Assembly: GCF_040782645.1 (NCBI RefSeq)
Contig: NZ_CP160403.1
Span: 6,669,001 to 6,733,000, forward strand
Source of the DNA: Streptomyces sp. HUAS ZL42
GTDB taxonomy: Bacteria; Actinomycetota; Actinomycetes; Streptomycetales; Streptomycetaceae
Direction: 5' to 3'
DNA: 64,000 nucleotides
Shown: in pieces, positions 16,197-24,700 of the stretch
Layout of the letters: each line of letters opens with the position of its first letter
Position numbering within the stretch: the first letter of the stretch is position 1
The notes under the pieces: model-generated
What the model saw: only the letters and a program-made list of their open reading frames with translations
Databases searched by the model: none
What the model was told of the DNA's origin: nothing
Program-made: the position numbers and the translations under genes

Positions 16197-16660
16197 ACGC
16201 CGCGTACCGCTCCCCGCCCATGCGGGTCGCTCCGAGTGTCGTGACTGCTGGTGCGCTTGGTGAGGGCCGTGTTCGGGGGTTGCCTGCCGGCGTGGGTCGC
16301 TCCGAGTGTCGTGACTGCTGGCACGCCGGGTGAATGCCGCGTATCGGGGCTCCCCGCCGACGCGGGTCGCCTCCGAGCGCCGCTACCACTGCACGCCTGG
16401 TGAAGGCCGTGTTCGGGGGTTCCCCGCCCATGCGGGCCGCTCCGAGCGTCGCGACTGCTGGCACGCCTGGTGAAGGCCGTGTTCGGGGGTTGCCTGCCGG
16501 CGTGGGTCGCTCCGAGTGTCGTGACTGCTGGTGCGCTTGGTGAGGGCCGTGTTCGGGGGTTCCCTGCCGGCGTGGGCCGCTCCGAGCGTCGCTACCGCTG
16601 GTACGCCTGGTGAACGCCGCGTACCGGGGCTCCCCGCCCGCGCGGTGGAGCCCCGGTACG
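16163..16660. repeat. Tandem array of about 70-bp repeats derived from the response-regulator 3' end
   Basis: Seven units start at about 16163, 16230, 16300, 16370, 16440, 16510 and 16580. The first lies inside the end of the response-regulator gene. Each unit begins CTCCGAG or a close variant, passes through a degenerate copy of the gene's last codons and its TGA, and ends near TGCGGGTCG. Units 1, 2, 4 and 5 are very similar; units 0, 3 and 6 keep the gene-like CGCTACCACTG form. The period of 70 is not a multiple of three, so no long frame is maintained. No gene is evident here. The array fills the gap before the convergent nucleotidase gene and ends in a strong hairpin. Confidence 0.92.
16621..16659. 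terminator. Strong hairpin terminator at the end of the repeat array
   Basis: GTACCGGGGCTCC and GGAGCCCCGGTAC are perfect 13-bp arms with a 13-nt loop, nine bases from the stop of the convergent nucleotidase gene (16668). It lacks a U-tract. The left arm is part of the last repeat unit, and the right arm is unique to the array end. It probably terminates both converging transcripts. Confidence 0.85.
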
Positions 16661-16667
16661 GCGCCTG

Positions 16668-19652
16668 TCAGGGCAGTTCCGTCACCCGGGCCGTGCCCGG
16701 AGGCGTGACCGGGGAGCCGGCGGAGAGGTAGTCGGTCAGGGCCGCGATGTCGTCGCCGCCGCCGACCGGGTTCGTGCCCTTGGCGAAGGTCGTGAAGCCG
16801 TCGCCGCCGCCCGCGAGGAAGGTGTTGGCGACCACCCGGTAGGTCGCGTCGGGCTTCAGCGTCTCGCCGTCGAGCTTGATCGAGTCGGGGTCGATGCGGT
16901 CACCGACGGGGGCGCTGCGGGAGTAGGAGTACGTCAGGCCCTTGGAGACGCCCAGGATCAGGGTGGGCGCACGGGTGCCGGAGTCGTTGAACTGCTCCTC
17001 CAGGATCTTCTCGATCTGCGCTCCCGTCAGGTCAACCGTCACCAGCGTTCCGGCGAAGGGCTGGACGGCGAACGCCTCGGCGTAGGTGATCTCGCCGGGT
17101 GCCTCGCCGCCCGTCGAGGAGTCGTACACCAGGTCCGCCCTGACCCCGCCCGGGTTCATCAGGGCGATCCGGGCCCCGCCCTTCTCCGGTGCCGAGGTCG
17201 CCGCGAGCTGGGCGTCGGCGACCAGGTTCGCCAGGTCCGACTCGGCGTCGCGGGTCTCGGAGCGGGTGATGTCGGCGGTGACGCTGCCGACGACCCGGTT
17301 GGCCAGGGGCGCCGAGAGCGCCTTCCACTTGGCGATGACCTCGGTCTGGTCGGCGTCCTTGGCGCCGGTGCGGGTGACGAGGTGGTTCATCGCGGCGACC
17401 TGGTCGCGTACGACGTCCCCGGTGCGGCGGTCGACGGGCAGCCGGGTCTCGGTGACCACCCGGCCGAAGGACGAGGCCGACGTGACCATGCGCGGCTTGC
17501 CTGCCGGGTCGGGCAGCGAGCAGATGTACGGCTGGTGGGTGTGGCCGGTGACCACGGCGTCGATCGCCGGGTCCAGGTTCTTGGCGATGTCGACGATCGG
17601 GCCGGAGATGCCGTTGCACTGACCGTAGCTGCCGGCCTGGATGCCGCCCTCGTGCAGCAGGACGACGATCGCCTCGACGCCCTGCTCGCGCAGCTTGGCG
17701 GCGGCGGCGTTGGCGGTCTCCACCTCGTCCGTGAAGCGCACGGACTTGATGCCCGACTGGCCGGTGACTTCGGGGGTGCCCTCCAGGGTCATGCCGATGA
17801 AGCCGAGCTTGACGCCGTCCACCTGCTTGACCCAGGTGGGCGCAAGGAGCGGCTCACCGCTCGTGCGGTCGAGGACGTTGGCCGCGAGCCAGGGGAACTG
17901 CGCACCGTCGTACGGCCGGCCCTCGATGTAGCAGCCGTCCTTCGGGTGGCAGCCGCCGTTCTGCATGCGCAGCAGTTCCTCGGTGCCCTCGTCGAACTCG
18001 TGGTTGCCGACGCTGGTGACGTCCAGGTGCAGCTTCTCCATGGACTCGACGGTCGGTTCGTCGTGGAAGAGACCGGACAGGAAGGGGCTGGCGCCGATGA
18101 TGTCGCCCGCCGCGACGGTCAGCGATGCCTCGGTGCCCTCCCGGAGCCGGCCCAGCGTGGCGGCCAGGTACTCCGCGCCGCCGACCGTGGTCGACTTCGG
18201 GTCCAGCTTGGAGCCGAGGTTGGCGTCACGCCCGGTGGGCGGTTCCAGGTTGCCGTGGAAGTCGTTGAAGGACAGCAGCTGGACGTCGACGGTGGACGAG
18301 GGCTTCGGCCTGGTCGGGAAGTCGTGGGTGTACGACGTCCAGAGCTTGACGTCCTTGCTGTCCGTACGGCCGTTGCCGTCGAGGTCACCGGCGGAGCCCG
18401 AGGCGGGGAGGGACTTCAGGTCCCTGGCGTCCACCGTGCCGTCGCGGTTGATGTCCGGGGTGTGGGTGGCCAGCAGTCCCGGTCGGACGGAGAGCAGGTG
18501 GAACTTGGTGACGCTGCCGTTGAAGCCGAAGTTGTCGTCGGCGACCAGGACGAGGGAGCGGGACCCGTCGGGCAGTGTCGGCCCCCAGGTGATGCCCTCG
18601 ACGTTGTCGGCGTCGGTTCCGGTGGTGGTGAGGTCGTACAGCAGCTTCTTCGGCATCGGCTGCTCGGAGCCCGACAGCTTCTCCTTGCCGCTGACGTCCG
18701 TGGCACCGACGGTGCTGGTCCAGTAGAGGCGGATGGAGAAGCCGACGCCGGAGGCGAAGGACCGCTCGACGGTGATGTAGTCGGTTTCGTTGATCGCGAG
18801 GATCTCGGAGACTCCGCGGTCCGCGGAGTAGGTGCCGACGGGGGCGGGCAGGGGAGCGGTGGGCGCGTCGGAGATCGGGTCGACCTCGTAGACGTGCTCG
18901 GCCTCGGAGGCGCCGGTCCCGCGGTCCGTCACCAGCAGTCGGGACGGGCTCTTGGCCGTCAGTCCGGCGGCGGGGCCGTCCTGGACGAGGGCGTTCTCCG
19001 TAACGGTGACGGCCTTGCTGCCGTCCGGGGAGAGGGTGAGTCCTTCCAGGGCCTGGTTGTTGCGGACGCCCGCGACGAGCGTTCCGGAGGAGCTGCGGAC
19101 CGGTGCGTACGCCTTGGGCAGCGGCAGTTCCCGCTCGTGCGCTCCGGAGGTGCTCGCCTCGCGGACGAAGGCGGGCTGCCCCGAGGAGGAGGCGCCCTCG
19201 CTCGTCCACAGCACGCTCGCGGCGCCCGGCGTCCAGCGGATCGCCTCGGGGTCGACCGCCTTGGTGGCGAAGGGTTCGCCGTTCGTGTCGTCGAGCACGG
19301 TCAGGGCGTCGAGGTCGGGCTTGTCGTGCGCGAACGCGTCGCCGTCCAGGGGCAGTCGGAGGGTGTAGAAGCGGGCCTTGCCGTTCTCCGAGCGGTCGTC
19401 GCTGAGGGCGACGTACTCGCCGGACTTCGGGTCGTAGTCGATTCCGGACAGGCCGCCGAACGGCATGCCGAGCTCGCTCGTCCCCGCGGGCACGGTCAGG
19501 GTGTCCAGCAGACGGATGCCGTGCTGCTCGGTGGCGTCCGTCCCGGACTCGGCCGCGAAACCGCGCGCGAGGCTCAGTCCGCCGAGGAGGCAGGCCGCCG
19601 TGAGGCCGCCGAGAAGCGCGCGTCTGCGGCGCGCTCGGTGTCTGGGGCGCAT
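16668..19652 (-). CDS. Secreted phytase-like / dockerin-like / 5'-nucleotidase fusion
   Basis: A 994-residue exported enzyme. ATG 19652 is chosen because GGAAGG lies five bases before it and it opens a signal peptide (Arg-rich start, then LLGGLTAACLLGG). Residues ~42-390 look like an esterase-like phytase propeller (GGLSGIDYDPKSG, VEGITWGP). Residues 399-434 hold two EF-hand-like loops, DINRDGTVDARD and DLDGNGRTDSKD, in the spacing of type I dockerins. From ~458 follows a metallophosphatase/5'-nucleotidase (FNDFHGNLEPP, GNHEFDEG, VTGHTHQPY) with its C-terminal substrate domain. It likely releases phosphate from extracellular nucleotides and other phosphoesters. It is monocistronic; no PHO-box was recognised upstream. 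Confidence 0.9.
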   Translation of the reverse strand: MRPRHRARRRRALLGGLTAACLLGGLSLARGFAAESGTDATEQHGIRLLDTLTVPAGTSELGMPFGGLSGIDYDPKSGEYVALSDDRSENGKARFYTLRLPLDGDAFAHDKPDLDALTVLDDTNGEPFATKAVDPEAIRWTPGAASVLWTSEGASSSGQPAFVREASTSGAHERELPLPKAYAPVRSSSGTLVAGVRNNQALEGLTLSPDGSKAVTVTENALVQDGPAAGLTAKSPSRLLVTDRGTGASEAEHVYEVDPISDAPTAPLPAPVGTYSADRGVSEILAINETDYITVERSFASGVGFSIRLYWTSTVGATDVSGKEKLSGSEQPMPKKLLYDLTTTGTDADNVEGITWGPTLPDGSRSLVLVADDNFGFNGSVTKFHLLSVRPGLLATHTPDINRDGTVDARDLKSLPASGSAGDLDGNGRTDSKDVKLWTSYTHDFPTRPKPSSTVDVQLLSFNDFHGNLEPPTGRDANLGSKLDPKSTTVGGAEYLAATLGRLREGTEASLTVAAGDIIGASPFLSGLFHDEPTVESMEKLHLDVTSVGNHEFDEGTEELLRMQNGGCHPKDGCYIEGRPYDGAQFPWLAANVLDRTSGEPLLAPTWVKQVDGVKLGFIGMTLEGTPEVTGQSGIKSVRFTDEVETANAAAAKLREQGVEAIVVLLHEGGIQAGSYGQCNGISGPIVDIAKNLDPAIDAVVTGHTHQPYICSLPDPAGKPRMVTSASSFGRVVTETRLPVDRRTGDVVRDQVAAMNHLVTRTGAKDADQTEVIAKWKALSAPLANRVVGSVTADITRSETRDAESDLANLVADAQLAATSAPEKGGARIALMNPGGVRADLVYDSSTGGEAPGEITYAEAFAVQPFAGTLVTVDLTGAQIEKILEEQFNDSGTRAPTLILGVSKGLTYSYSRSAPVGDRIDPDSIKLDGETLKPDATYRVVANTFLAGGGDGFTTFAKGTNPVGGGDDIAALTDYLSAGSPVTPPGTARVTELP

Positions 19653-19993
19653 GGTGTCCTTCCATGGGGAAGTCATGGGGAAGTGGTCGTACGGGGAGGT
19701 TCCGGGCACAACGGGGCCCGCCCCTTGGCGCTGACCAGGGGCGCCGGGGTGTGATGGATGGGGTGCGTCGACAGTAGGAAGTGCAAAACGATTTGGCTAC
19801 GTTGCCCGATTTCCACTGCATTTCTTCTGTGGGACGCCCCGAAGTCATCGAGCGGCGGATCCACCGTGGGGGGCCGCGGCTGAAACACCGGCAACTTTTC
19901 CGAACCCCGCGACCACTGAGGGGTGGGCGGCTACTTTCACAGGAGTCGCACACCTGAACACGTGTTCTCCCGAACCACGTAAGGACCTCATCA
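19653..19993. promoter_or_regulatory. Divergent promoter region and long leader of the expansin gene
   Basis: About 340 bp between the nucleotidase (minus) and the expansin gene (plus) with no credible coding frame. The stretch 19780-19850 is AT-richer than its surroundings and probably holds promoters. The last ~120 bp before GTG 19994 look structured: CCGAACC occurs twice (near 19901 and 19971), and CACGTAAGGACC supplies the ribosome binding site. Leaders of actinobacterial cell-wall-hydrolase genes often contain the cyclic-di-AMP ydaO riboswitch. This leader has some of that flavour, but I cannot confirm the fold by eye. Confidence 0.35.
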
Positions 19994-20932
19994 GTGGCGT
20001 CGCCTTCTCACCGCCGTTCTCCCCGCAAGCGGCGCACCATGCTGCTCCCCGCCGTCGCCGTGGCGGCCGTCGGGATCGTCATATCCCTGGTCATGGCCTT
20101 CCGGCCCGACCACAGAGCCGACGACGGGCAGGGGGCTGCGGCCGCAGCCGTCACCGGCTCCCGGGCGGTCGTGACGCCCACGGCGTCGGAGGCGAAGCCG
20201 TCCGCGTCCCCGACCCCGACGGCTCGTGCGACCACCCCGACGGCCACCGCGACCTCCGCGTCGGCGCGGCCGTCGGCCTCGAGGACCCCGCAGAAGACGG
20301 CTTCCGGCGCGGCACCGCTGGCGGGACGGATCCGCCCCGGCGTCAGCTACCGGGGAAGCGCCACCTTCTACGACGCCGGGAACGGCGACGGTGCCTGCCT
20401 GTACGGGCCGAGCGACGACCTGATGATCGCGGCGATGAACACGACCGACTACGAGTCGTCCAAGGCGTGCGGGGCGTATGTGCTGGTCCGTGCGGGGAGT
20501 GCCTCCGTCACGGTCCGGATCACCAACGAGTGCCCGGCGCCCTGCGCCCCCGGGCAACTCGACCTCAGCGCACAGGCCTTCGCCGAACTCGCCGACCCCT
20601 CGCGCGGGCAGATCCCGATCACCTGGAGCCTGCTCAGCCCCCGCACGTCGGACACGATCTCGATCCGGTACAAGACCGGGTCCAGCCGCTATTGGTGCGG
20701 CATCCAGGTGATCGGCCACCGGAATCCGGTCGCGCGACTGGAGGTGCGCAGCGGCGGCGCCTGGACCCGGTTGCCCCGTGCCGACTACAACTACTTCCTG
20801 TCCGAGCAGGGCGGCGGGTGCGGCGGCGCGATCAGGATCACCGACATCTACGGAGAACAACTGACGGTCGACGCAGTCGCGGTGCGGCCGGACGCCGTAC
20901 AGCCGACCCGCGTCCAGTTCGCCGCACACTGA
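19994..20932 (+). CDS. Bacterial expansin (EXLX1-like) with N-terminal membrane anchor
   Basis: A 312-residue protein. A signal anchor lies at about 15-35, followed by a Ser/Thr/Pro/Ala-rich linker to about residue 108. An expansin double-psi beta-barrel covers ~116-215 (GSATFYD, KACGAYVLV, ITNECP, and QLDLSAQAF with the key Asp190). A CBM63-like second domain begins SRYWCGIQV and carries the aromatic residues YWC and DYNYF, in line with Bacillus EXLX1. Expansins loosen cellulose or peptidoglycan networks without hydrolysis. The start is GTG 19994, with AAGGACC upstream. It is monocistronic. Whether it acts on plant walls or the cell's own wall cannot be told. Confidence 0.88.
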   Translation: MASPSHRRSPRKRRTMLLPAVAVAAVGIVISLVMAFRPDHRADDGQGAAAAAVTGSRAVVTPTASEAKPSASPTPTARATTPTATATSASARPSASRTPQKTASGAAPLAGRIRPGVSYRGSATFYDAGNGDGACLYGPSDDLMIAAMNTTDYESSKACGAYVLVRAGSASVTVRITNECPAPCAPGQLDLSAQAFAELADPSRGQIPITWSLLSPRTSDTISIRYKTGSSRYWCGIQVIGHRNPVARLEVRSGGAWTRLPRADYNYFLSEQGGGCGGAIRITDIYGEQLTVDAVAVRPDAVQPTRVQFAAH

Positions 20933-20936
20933 CCCC

Positions 20937-20961
20937 GCCCGCCGCGCCCCCTCAGGCGGGC
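20937..20961. terminator. Hairpin between expansin gene and convergent transferase gene
   Basis: GCCCGCC and GGCGGGC form 7-bp arms around an 11-nt loop, five bases after the expansin stop. The right arm overlaps the stop codon of the convergent gene (20952). No T-tract is present. It is a plausible but short bidirectional terminator. Confidence 0.55.
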
Positions 20962-21734
20962 TCGGCGAGGCGGCTGGCGGGCAAGGGGGAGGTGGGCATC
21001 GGGAGGTTGTCGAGTGCGGTGCCGCGGAGGTGCCGTACGTACTGCTCCCGCGGTATCAGCACGCCGCCCATGACGCGGACGTGCGGGCTGTCCCGCTGCG
21101 CGTCGAGCAACTCGCCGCCGGCCTGGGCGAAGCGCGCCCCGAGGTCGGTCACCGCGACCTTCGATGCGTCGGGGCGGTGGAAGAACATCGAGTCCATGCT
21201 GAAGACCGAACCGACCCGAAGACCGAAGACACCGCCCACCAGTTCGCCGTCCTCCCACACCTCGACGCTGTGCGCGTGACCCAGTTCGTGCAGGCGGACC
21301 AGGCTCGCGATCAGCTCCTCGGTGAGCCACAGGGGGTGGCGGTCGGCGCGGCATTCCCGGACCACCCGCTCGAAGCCCTGGTCCAGGGTGGTCGACCACG
21401 GCAGCCGGTTGCGCAGCCGCCGGGCGAGGCTCCGGCTGAGATGCGTGGCCGAGACCGGCAGCACCGGCCTGGGGTCGGGCGACCACCAGGAGACGGCGTA
21501 CGGATCGGCCGAGTCCTCTCCCACGAGCCGGATGTGGCCCTGCTGGACCTGGTCGTCGTAGACCACCTCGTTGAGGACGCGGGTGTAGTCGTCGGCCGCC
21601 GGGAAGGGGTAGAGCCCCGCGCGGTACGCCGCCAGGAGGCTCGCGGGGCTGAGGTCGGCGGAGAAGGCCACCGGACCGTCGGGCGCCGCTTCCAGCACGT
21701 CCAGGTCCTCCCAGCCCGCGCATCGGATCACCAC
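20952..21734 (-). CDS. Leucyl/phenylalanyl-tRNA-protein transferase-like enzyme (Aat family)
   Basis: A 260-residue protein with the Aat signature order: AAYRAGLYPFP, WWSPDPRPVLP, then HLSRSLARRLRN, MFFHRPDASKVA, LLDAQRDSPH and IPREQYVRHL. Canonical Aat moves Leu, Phe or Met from aminoacyl-tRNA to N-terminal Arg or Lys of proteins. This gene lies in the NRPS-like operon: its GTG (21734, or 21731 forming GTGA) overlaps the synthetase stop, and GGGAG lies seven bases before GTG 21734. It may therefore aminoacylate a small molecule made by the synthetase. Ordinary N-degron tagging is the alternative. Confidence 0.85.
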   Translation of the reverse strand: MVIRCAGWEDLDVLEAAPDGPVAFSADLSPASLLAAYRAGLYPFPAADDYTRVLNEVVYDDQVQQGHIRLVGEDSADPYAVSWWSPDPRPVLPVSATHLSRSLARRLRNRLPWSTTLDQGFERVVRECRADRHPLWLTEELIASLVRLHELGHAHSVEVWEDGELVGGVFGLRVGSVFSMDSMFFHRPDASKVAVTDLGARFAQAGGELLDAQRDSPHVRVMGGVLIPREQYVRHLRGTALDNLPMPTSPLPASRLAEPA

Positions 21735-24700
21735 CGTGCCGCTCCCTGTCCCTTCTTCGCCACCGGCCTTACGTAGTCGGCCCGTTGGAGGAAGTCGATG
21801 TAGCGGTCCAGCATCTCCGCGTCGACCGGCGGAACGTCGATCCCGGCCTCCGCCAGTGCCGCTTCCCCGTTGTCGCGGGTGAACTCCGGGAAGACGCCCT
21901 GGAAGTACATCTCGCTCACGCTCATGTCGGCGCGGGCGCACCGGTCGACGAAGAGCGGCACGAACGGGGTGAGCGGGTCGGTGGGGTGCCCGGCCGCGTA
22001 CTTCACCAGGGCCGCGACCCACTCGGCGTACGGGATCTCCTGGACCGGATAGCCCTGCAGGCGCAGCCGCTCGGCGAGCGAATGCAGCAGCGTGGAACGG
22101 GGGTTGGTGAGGTGGTAGACCTGACCGCGCGCGGGATGCCGGGTGGAGATGTGGCCGATCGCGCGGGCGAGGTGGTCGGCCGGAAGGAAGTCAAGGGGCA
22201 GCCGGACGTCCGGGCACAGCCCGGTCCGCGCGATGAAGCCGAACAGGGCGGCCATCTCGCTGCTGGTGTTCATCACCCCGGTCCCGCTGCGGCCCGTGAT
22301 GTCCATCAGTCGGTGGATGACGACCGGCAGGCCCGCGTCGGACGCCTTCTTCAGCAGCGCCTCGCCGACCCATTTGCTCTCCACGTAGCCCACCGACAGA
22401 TACTCGGGGAAGCGCAGCGGCGTGCTCTCCGTGATCTCGTGCACCCCCGCCGGCCCGAATCCGGCGATCACCGCCATGCTGGAGGTGAAGTGGACGGGGA
22501 CGGCCCTGGGGGCGGCGAGGCGGATGAGCTCGCAGGTGCCCTCGACGTTGGCCGCGCGCAGGTCGTGGTACGAGTAGATGAAGTTGACCTGGCCGCCGAA
22601 GTGGTAGACGACGTCGATGGTCGAGCCCAGCTCCTCGAACCGGCCTGCCGGCAGCCCCAGTCCGGGCTTGCCCAGGTCGCCGACGACCGGCTGGACGCGC
22701 GAGCTGGACAGATCGCCGAGGACGTACTGCTGGTGGCTCGCGCGCAGCCGCTCCATGCCGTCCTGCTCGTCGGAGGCACGGACCAGGCACAGTATCCGCC
22801 CTGTCGTCCTGCGCAGCAGCTCGTCGATCATGTACGCGCCGCAGAACCCCGTGGCCCCCGTCAGCAGGACGTCGCCCGGGCGCCGGGGGTGCGGAGCCGG
22901 CGCTTCGCCGCCCACCACGGGGACGGGCCGGTCGATCTCGGCGGCGAAGTGGACGCTTCCGCCTTCCGGATGGGCGAGTGTGCCGGCCCGGGCCTGGCGC
23001 ACGGCCTCGGTGAACGAGGCGAGCACCGGTCGCTGCAGCAGGGAACGGGTCAGCTCGCGGATCTGGGTGACGCCGATGCCGAAGATGACGCGGGTGCGGG
23101 CGAGCATCTCCATGGCCAGCAGCGAGTTGCCGCCCAGCTCGAAGAAGTCGTCCTGCGGCCGGACGTGCTCCACACCCAGGATCTGGCTCCACAACTGGGC
23201 CAGTCCGCGCGGCACCGGACGGTCGTCGGGGACGGCCGTCGTCGCCGCGGTCCTGGGCGCCGGCTCGGTCTTGCGGTCGAGCTTTCCGCTGGGCGCTACG
23301 GGCAGCTCCTCCACCGAGTGGAACGCCGCCGGGATCATGTAGCCGGGCAGGACCTCCGCGAGCGACGACCGCAGCCGTCCGCGCAGCGCGGCCTCGTCGT
23401 CGGGCGGCGCGGTCGGCGTGTAGTACGCGATGAGGTCCCGGTCCCCGTTGTCGCGGGCCCGCGCCACGACCATCGCCTGGCCGACCTCGGGAAGCGAGAC
23501 GAGCTCGGCCTCGATCTCGGCCGGGTCCACGCGGAACCCGCGGATCTTCATCTGGTCGTCGACCCGGCCCAGGACCTCCACGTTGCCGTCCGGTCGCCGG
23601 CGGCCCAGATCCCCGGTGCGGTACATCCGGTCGCCGGGTGCGAAGCCGAGCGGGTCGGGCAGGAACTGCCGTGCGGTCAGGGCGGGTTGCCGCCAGATAC
23701 CGCGTGCCAGGCCCGCCCCGCCGATGTAGATCTCGCCGCGCACGCCGGGCGGCACCGGGCGCATGTCGGCGTCGAGCAGATGGACGAGATCGCCCTCCAG
23801 GGGCCTGCCGATCGGTGCGACGGCGGTGTCCGGCGCGGCGAGCACCTCCTCGTCCAGGTCGCAGAGCGTGGAGGTGATGGTGGTCTCGGTGAGCCCGTAG
23901 GCGTTGACGAGCCGTGCGCCGGGGATCCGGCGCAGCGCGGCGCGGCAGTCCTTCGCCGTGACGATCTCGCCGCCGACGATGACGAGCCGCAGCGAGGCGA
24001 GTTCGCCACGGTCCGCGACGGAGACGATCCGATGCCAGTAGGCGGGGGTCAGGTCGGCGACGGTGATGCCGTACTCCGGGAGGCGGTGCAGCAGGTCGGT
24101 GGGCGCCCACGTCCGGGTGCCCGCGAGGACGAGCGTCGCACCGCTGATCAGCGTGGCGAAGATCTGCTCGAGCGAGGTGTCGAAGCCGAGCGCCGCCGCG
24201 TGCAGCACCCGGTCACCGGGCGTCAGTTCGTAGGCCCGGGCCGTCGCGGTGAGGGAGTGGGTCAGCGACCGGTGGCTGATCATCACGCCCTTGGGAGGCC
24301 CCGTGGATCCGGACGTGTAGATCACGTAGGCGAGGTCGTCCGGCCGGGGGCCGGGGGCCGGGGACCGGGGTGTCTCCGGTGGTGTCCGCGTGGCCGCTTC
24401 TTCGGCGTACGCGACCCGTGCCCCGCACTCCGCGAACAGGGGGGCGTGCTCGTGGCTCGAGACGATGAGACGTGAACCGGTCTCCTTGATCAGTGCGGCC
24501 ACACGCTGCCGCGGTGTCGCCGGGTCGAGGGGCAGGAACGCGCCGCCGGAGCCCAGCACCGCAAGCAGCGCGACGATCAGCTCGGGCACACGGTCGAGGC
24601 ACACGGCGACCACGGACTCCGCGCCGACGCCCGACTCACGAAGCTCCTGGGCGAGCCGGTCGGCGCGGCCGGTCAGCTCGGCGTAGCTGAGCCGGCCCTC

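Noticed and set aside
16163-16660. Considered as a CRISPR-like array
   Set aside because: The 70-bp units are contiguous without unique spacers and derive from the neighbouring gene's 3' end.
17382-19754. Plus-strand frame of about 790 codons opposite the nucleotidase gene
   Set aside because: It is a GC-rich shadow of the minus-strand gene, with no motif, no plausible start and wrong codon-position pattern.
21785-24475. Plus-strand frame of about 896 codons opposite the NRPS-like gene
   Set aside because: Antisense shadow; the minus frame has all adenylation, carrier and reductase motifs.
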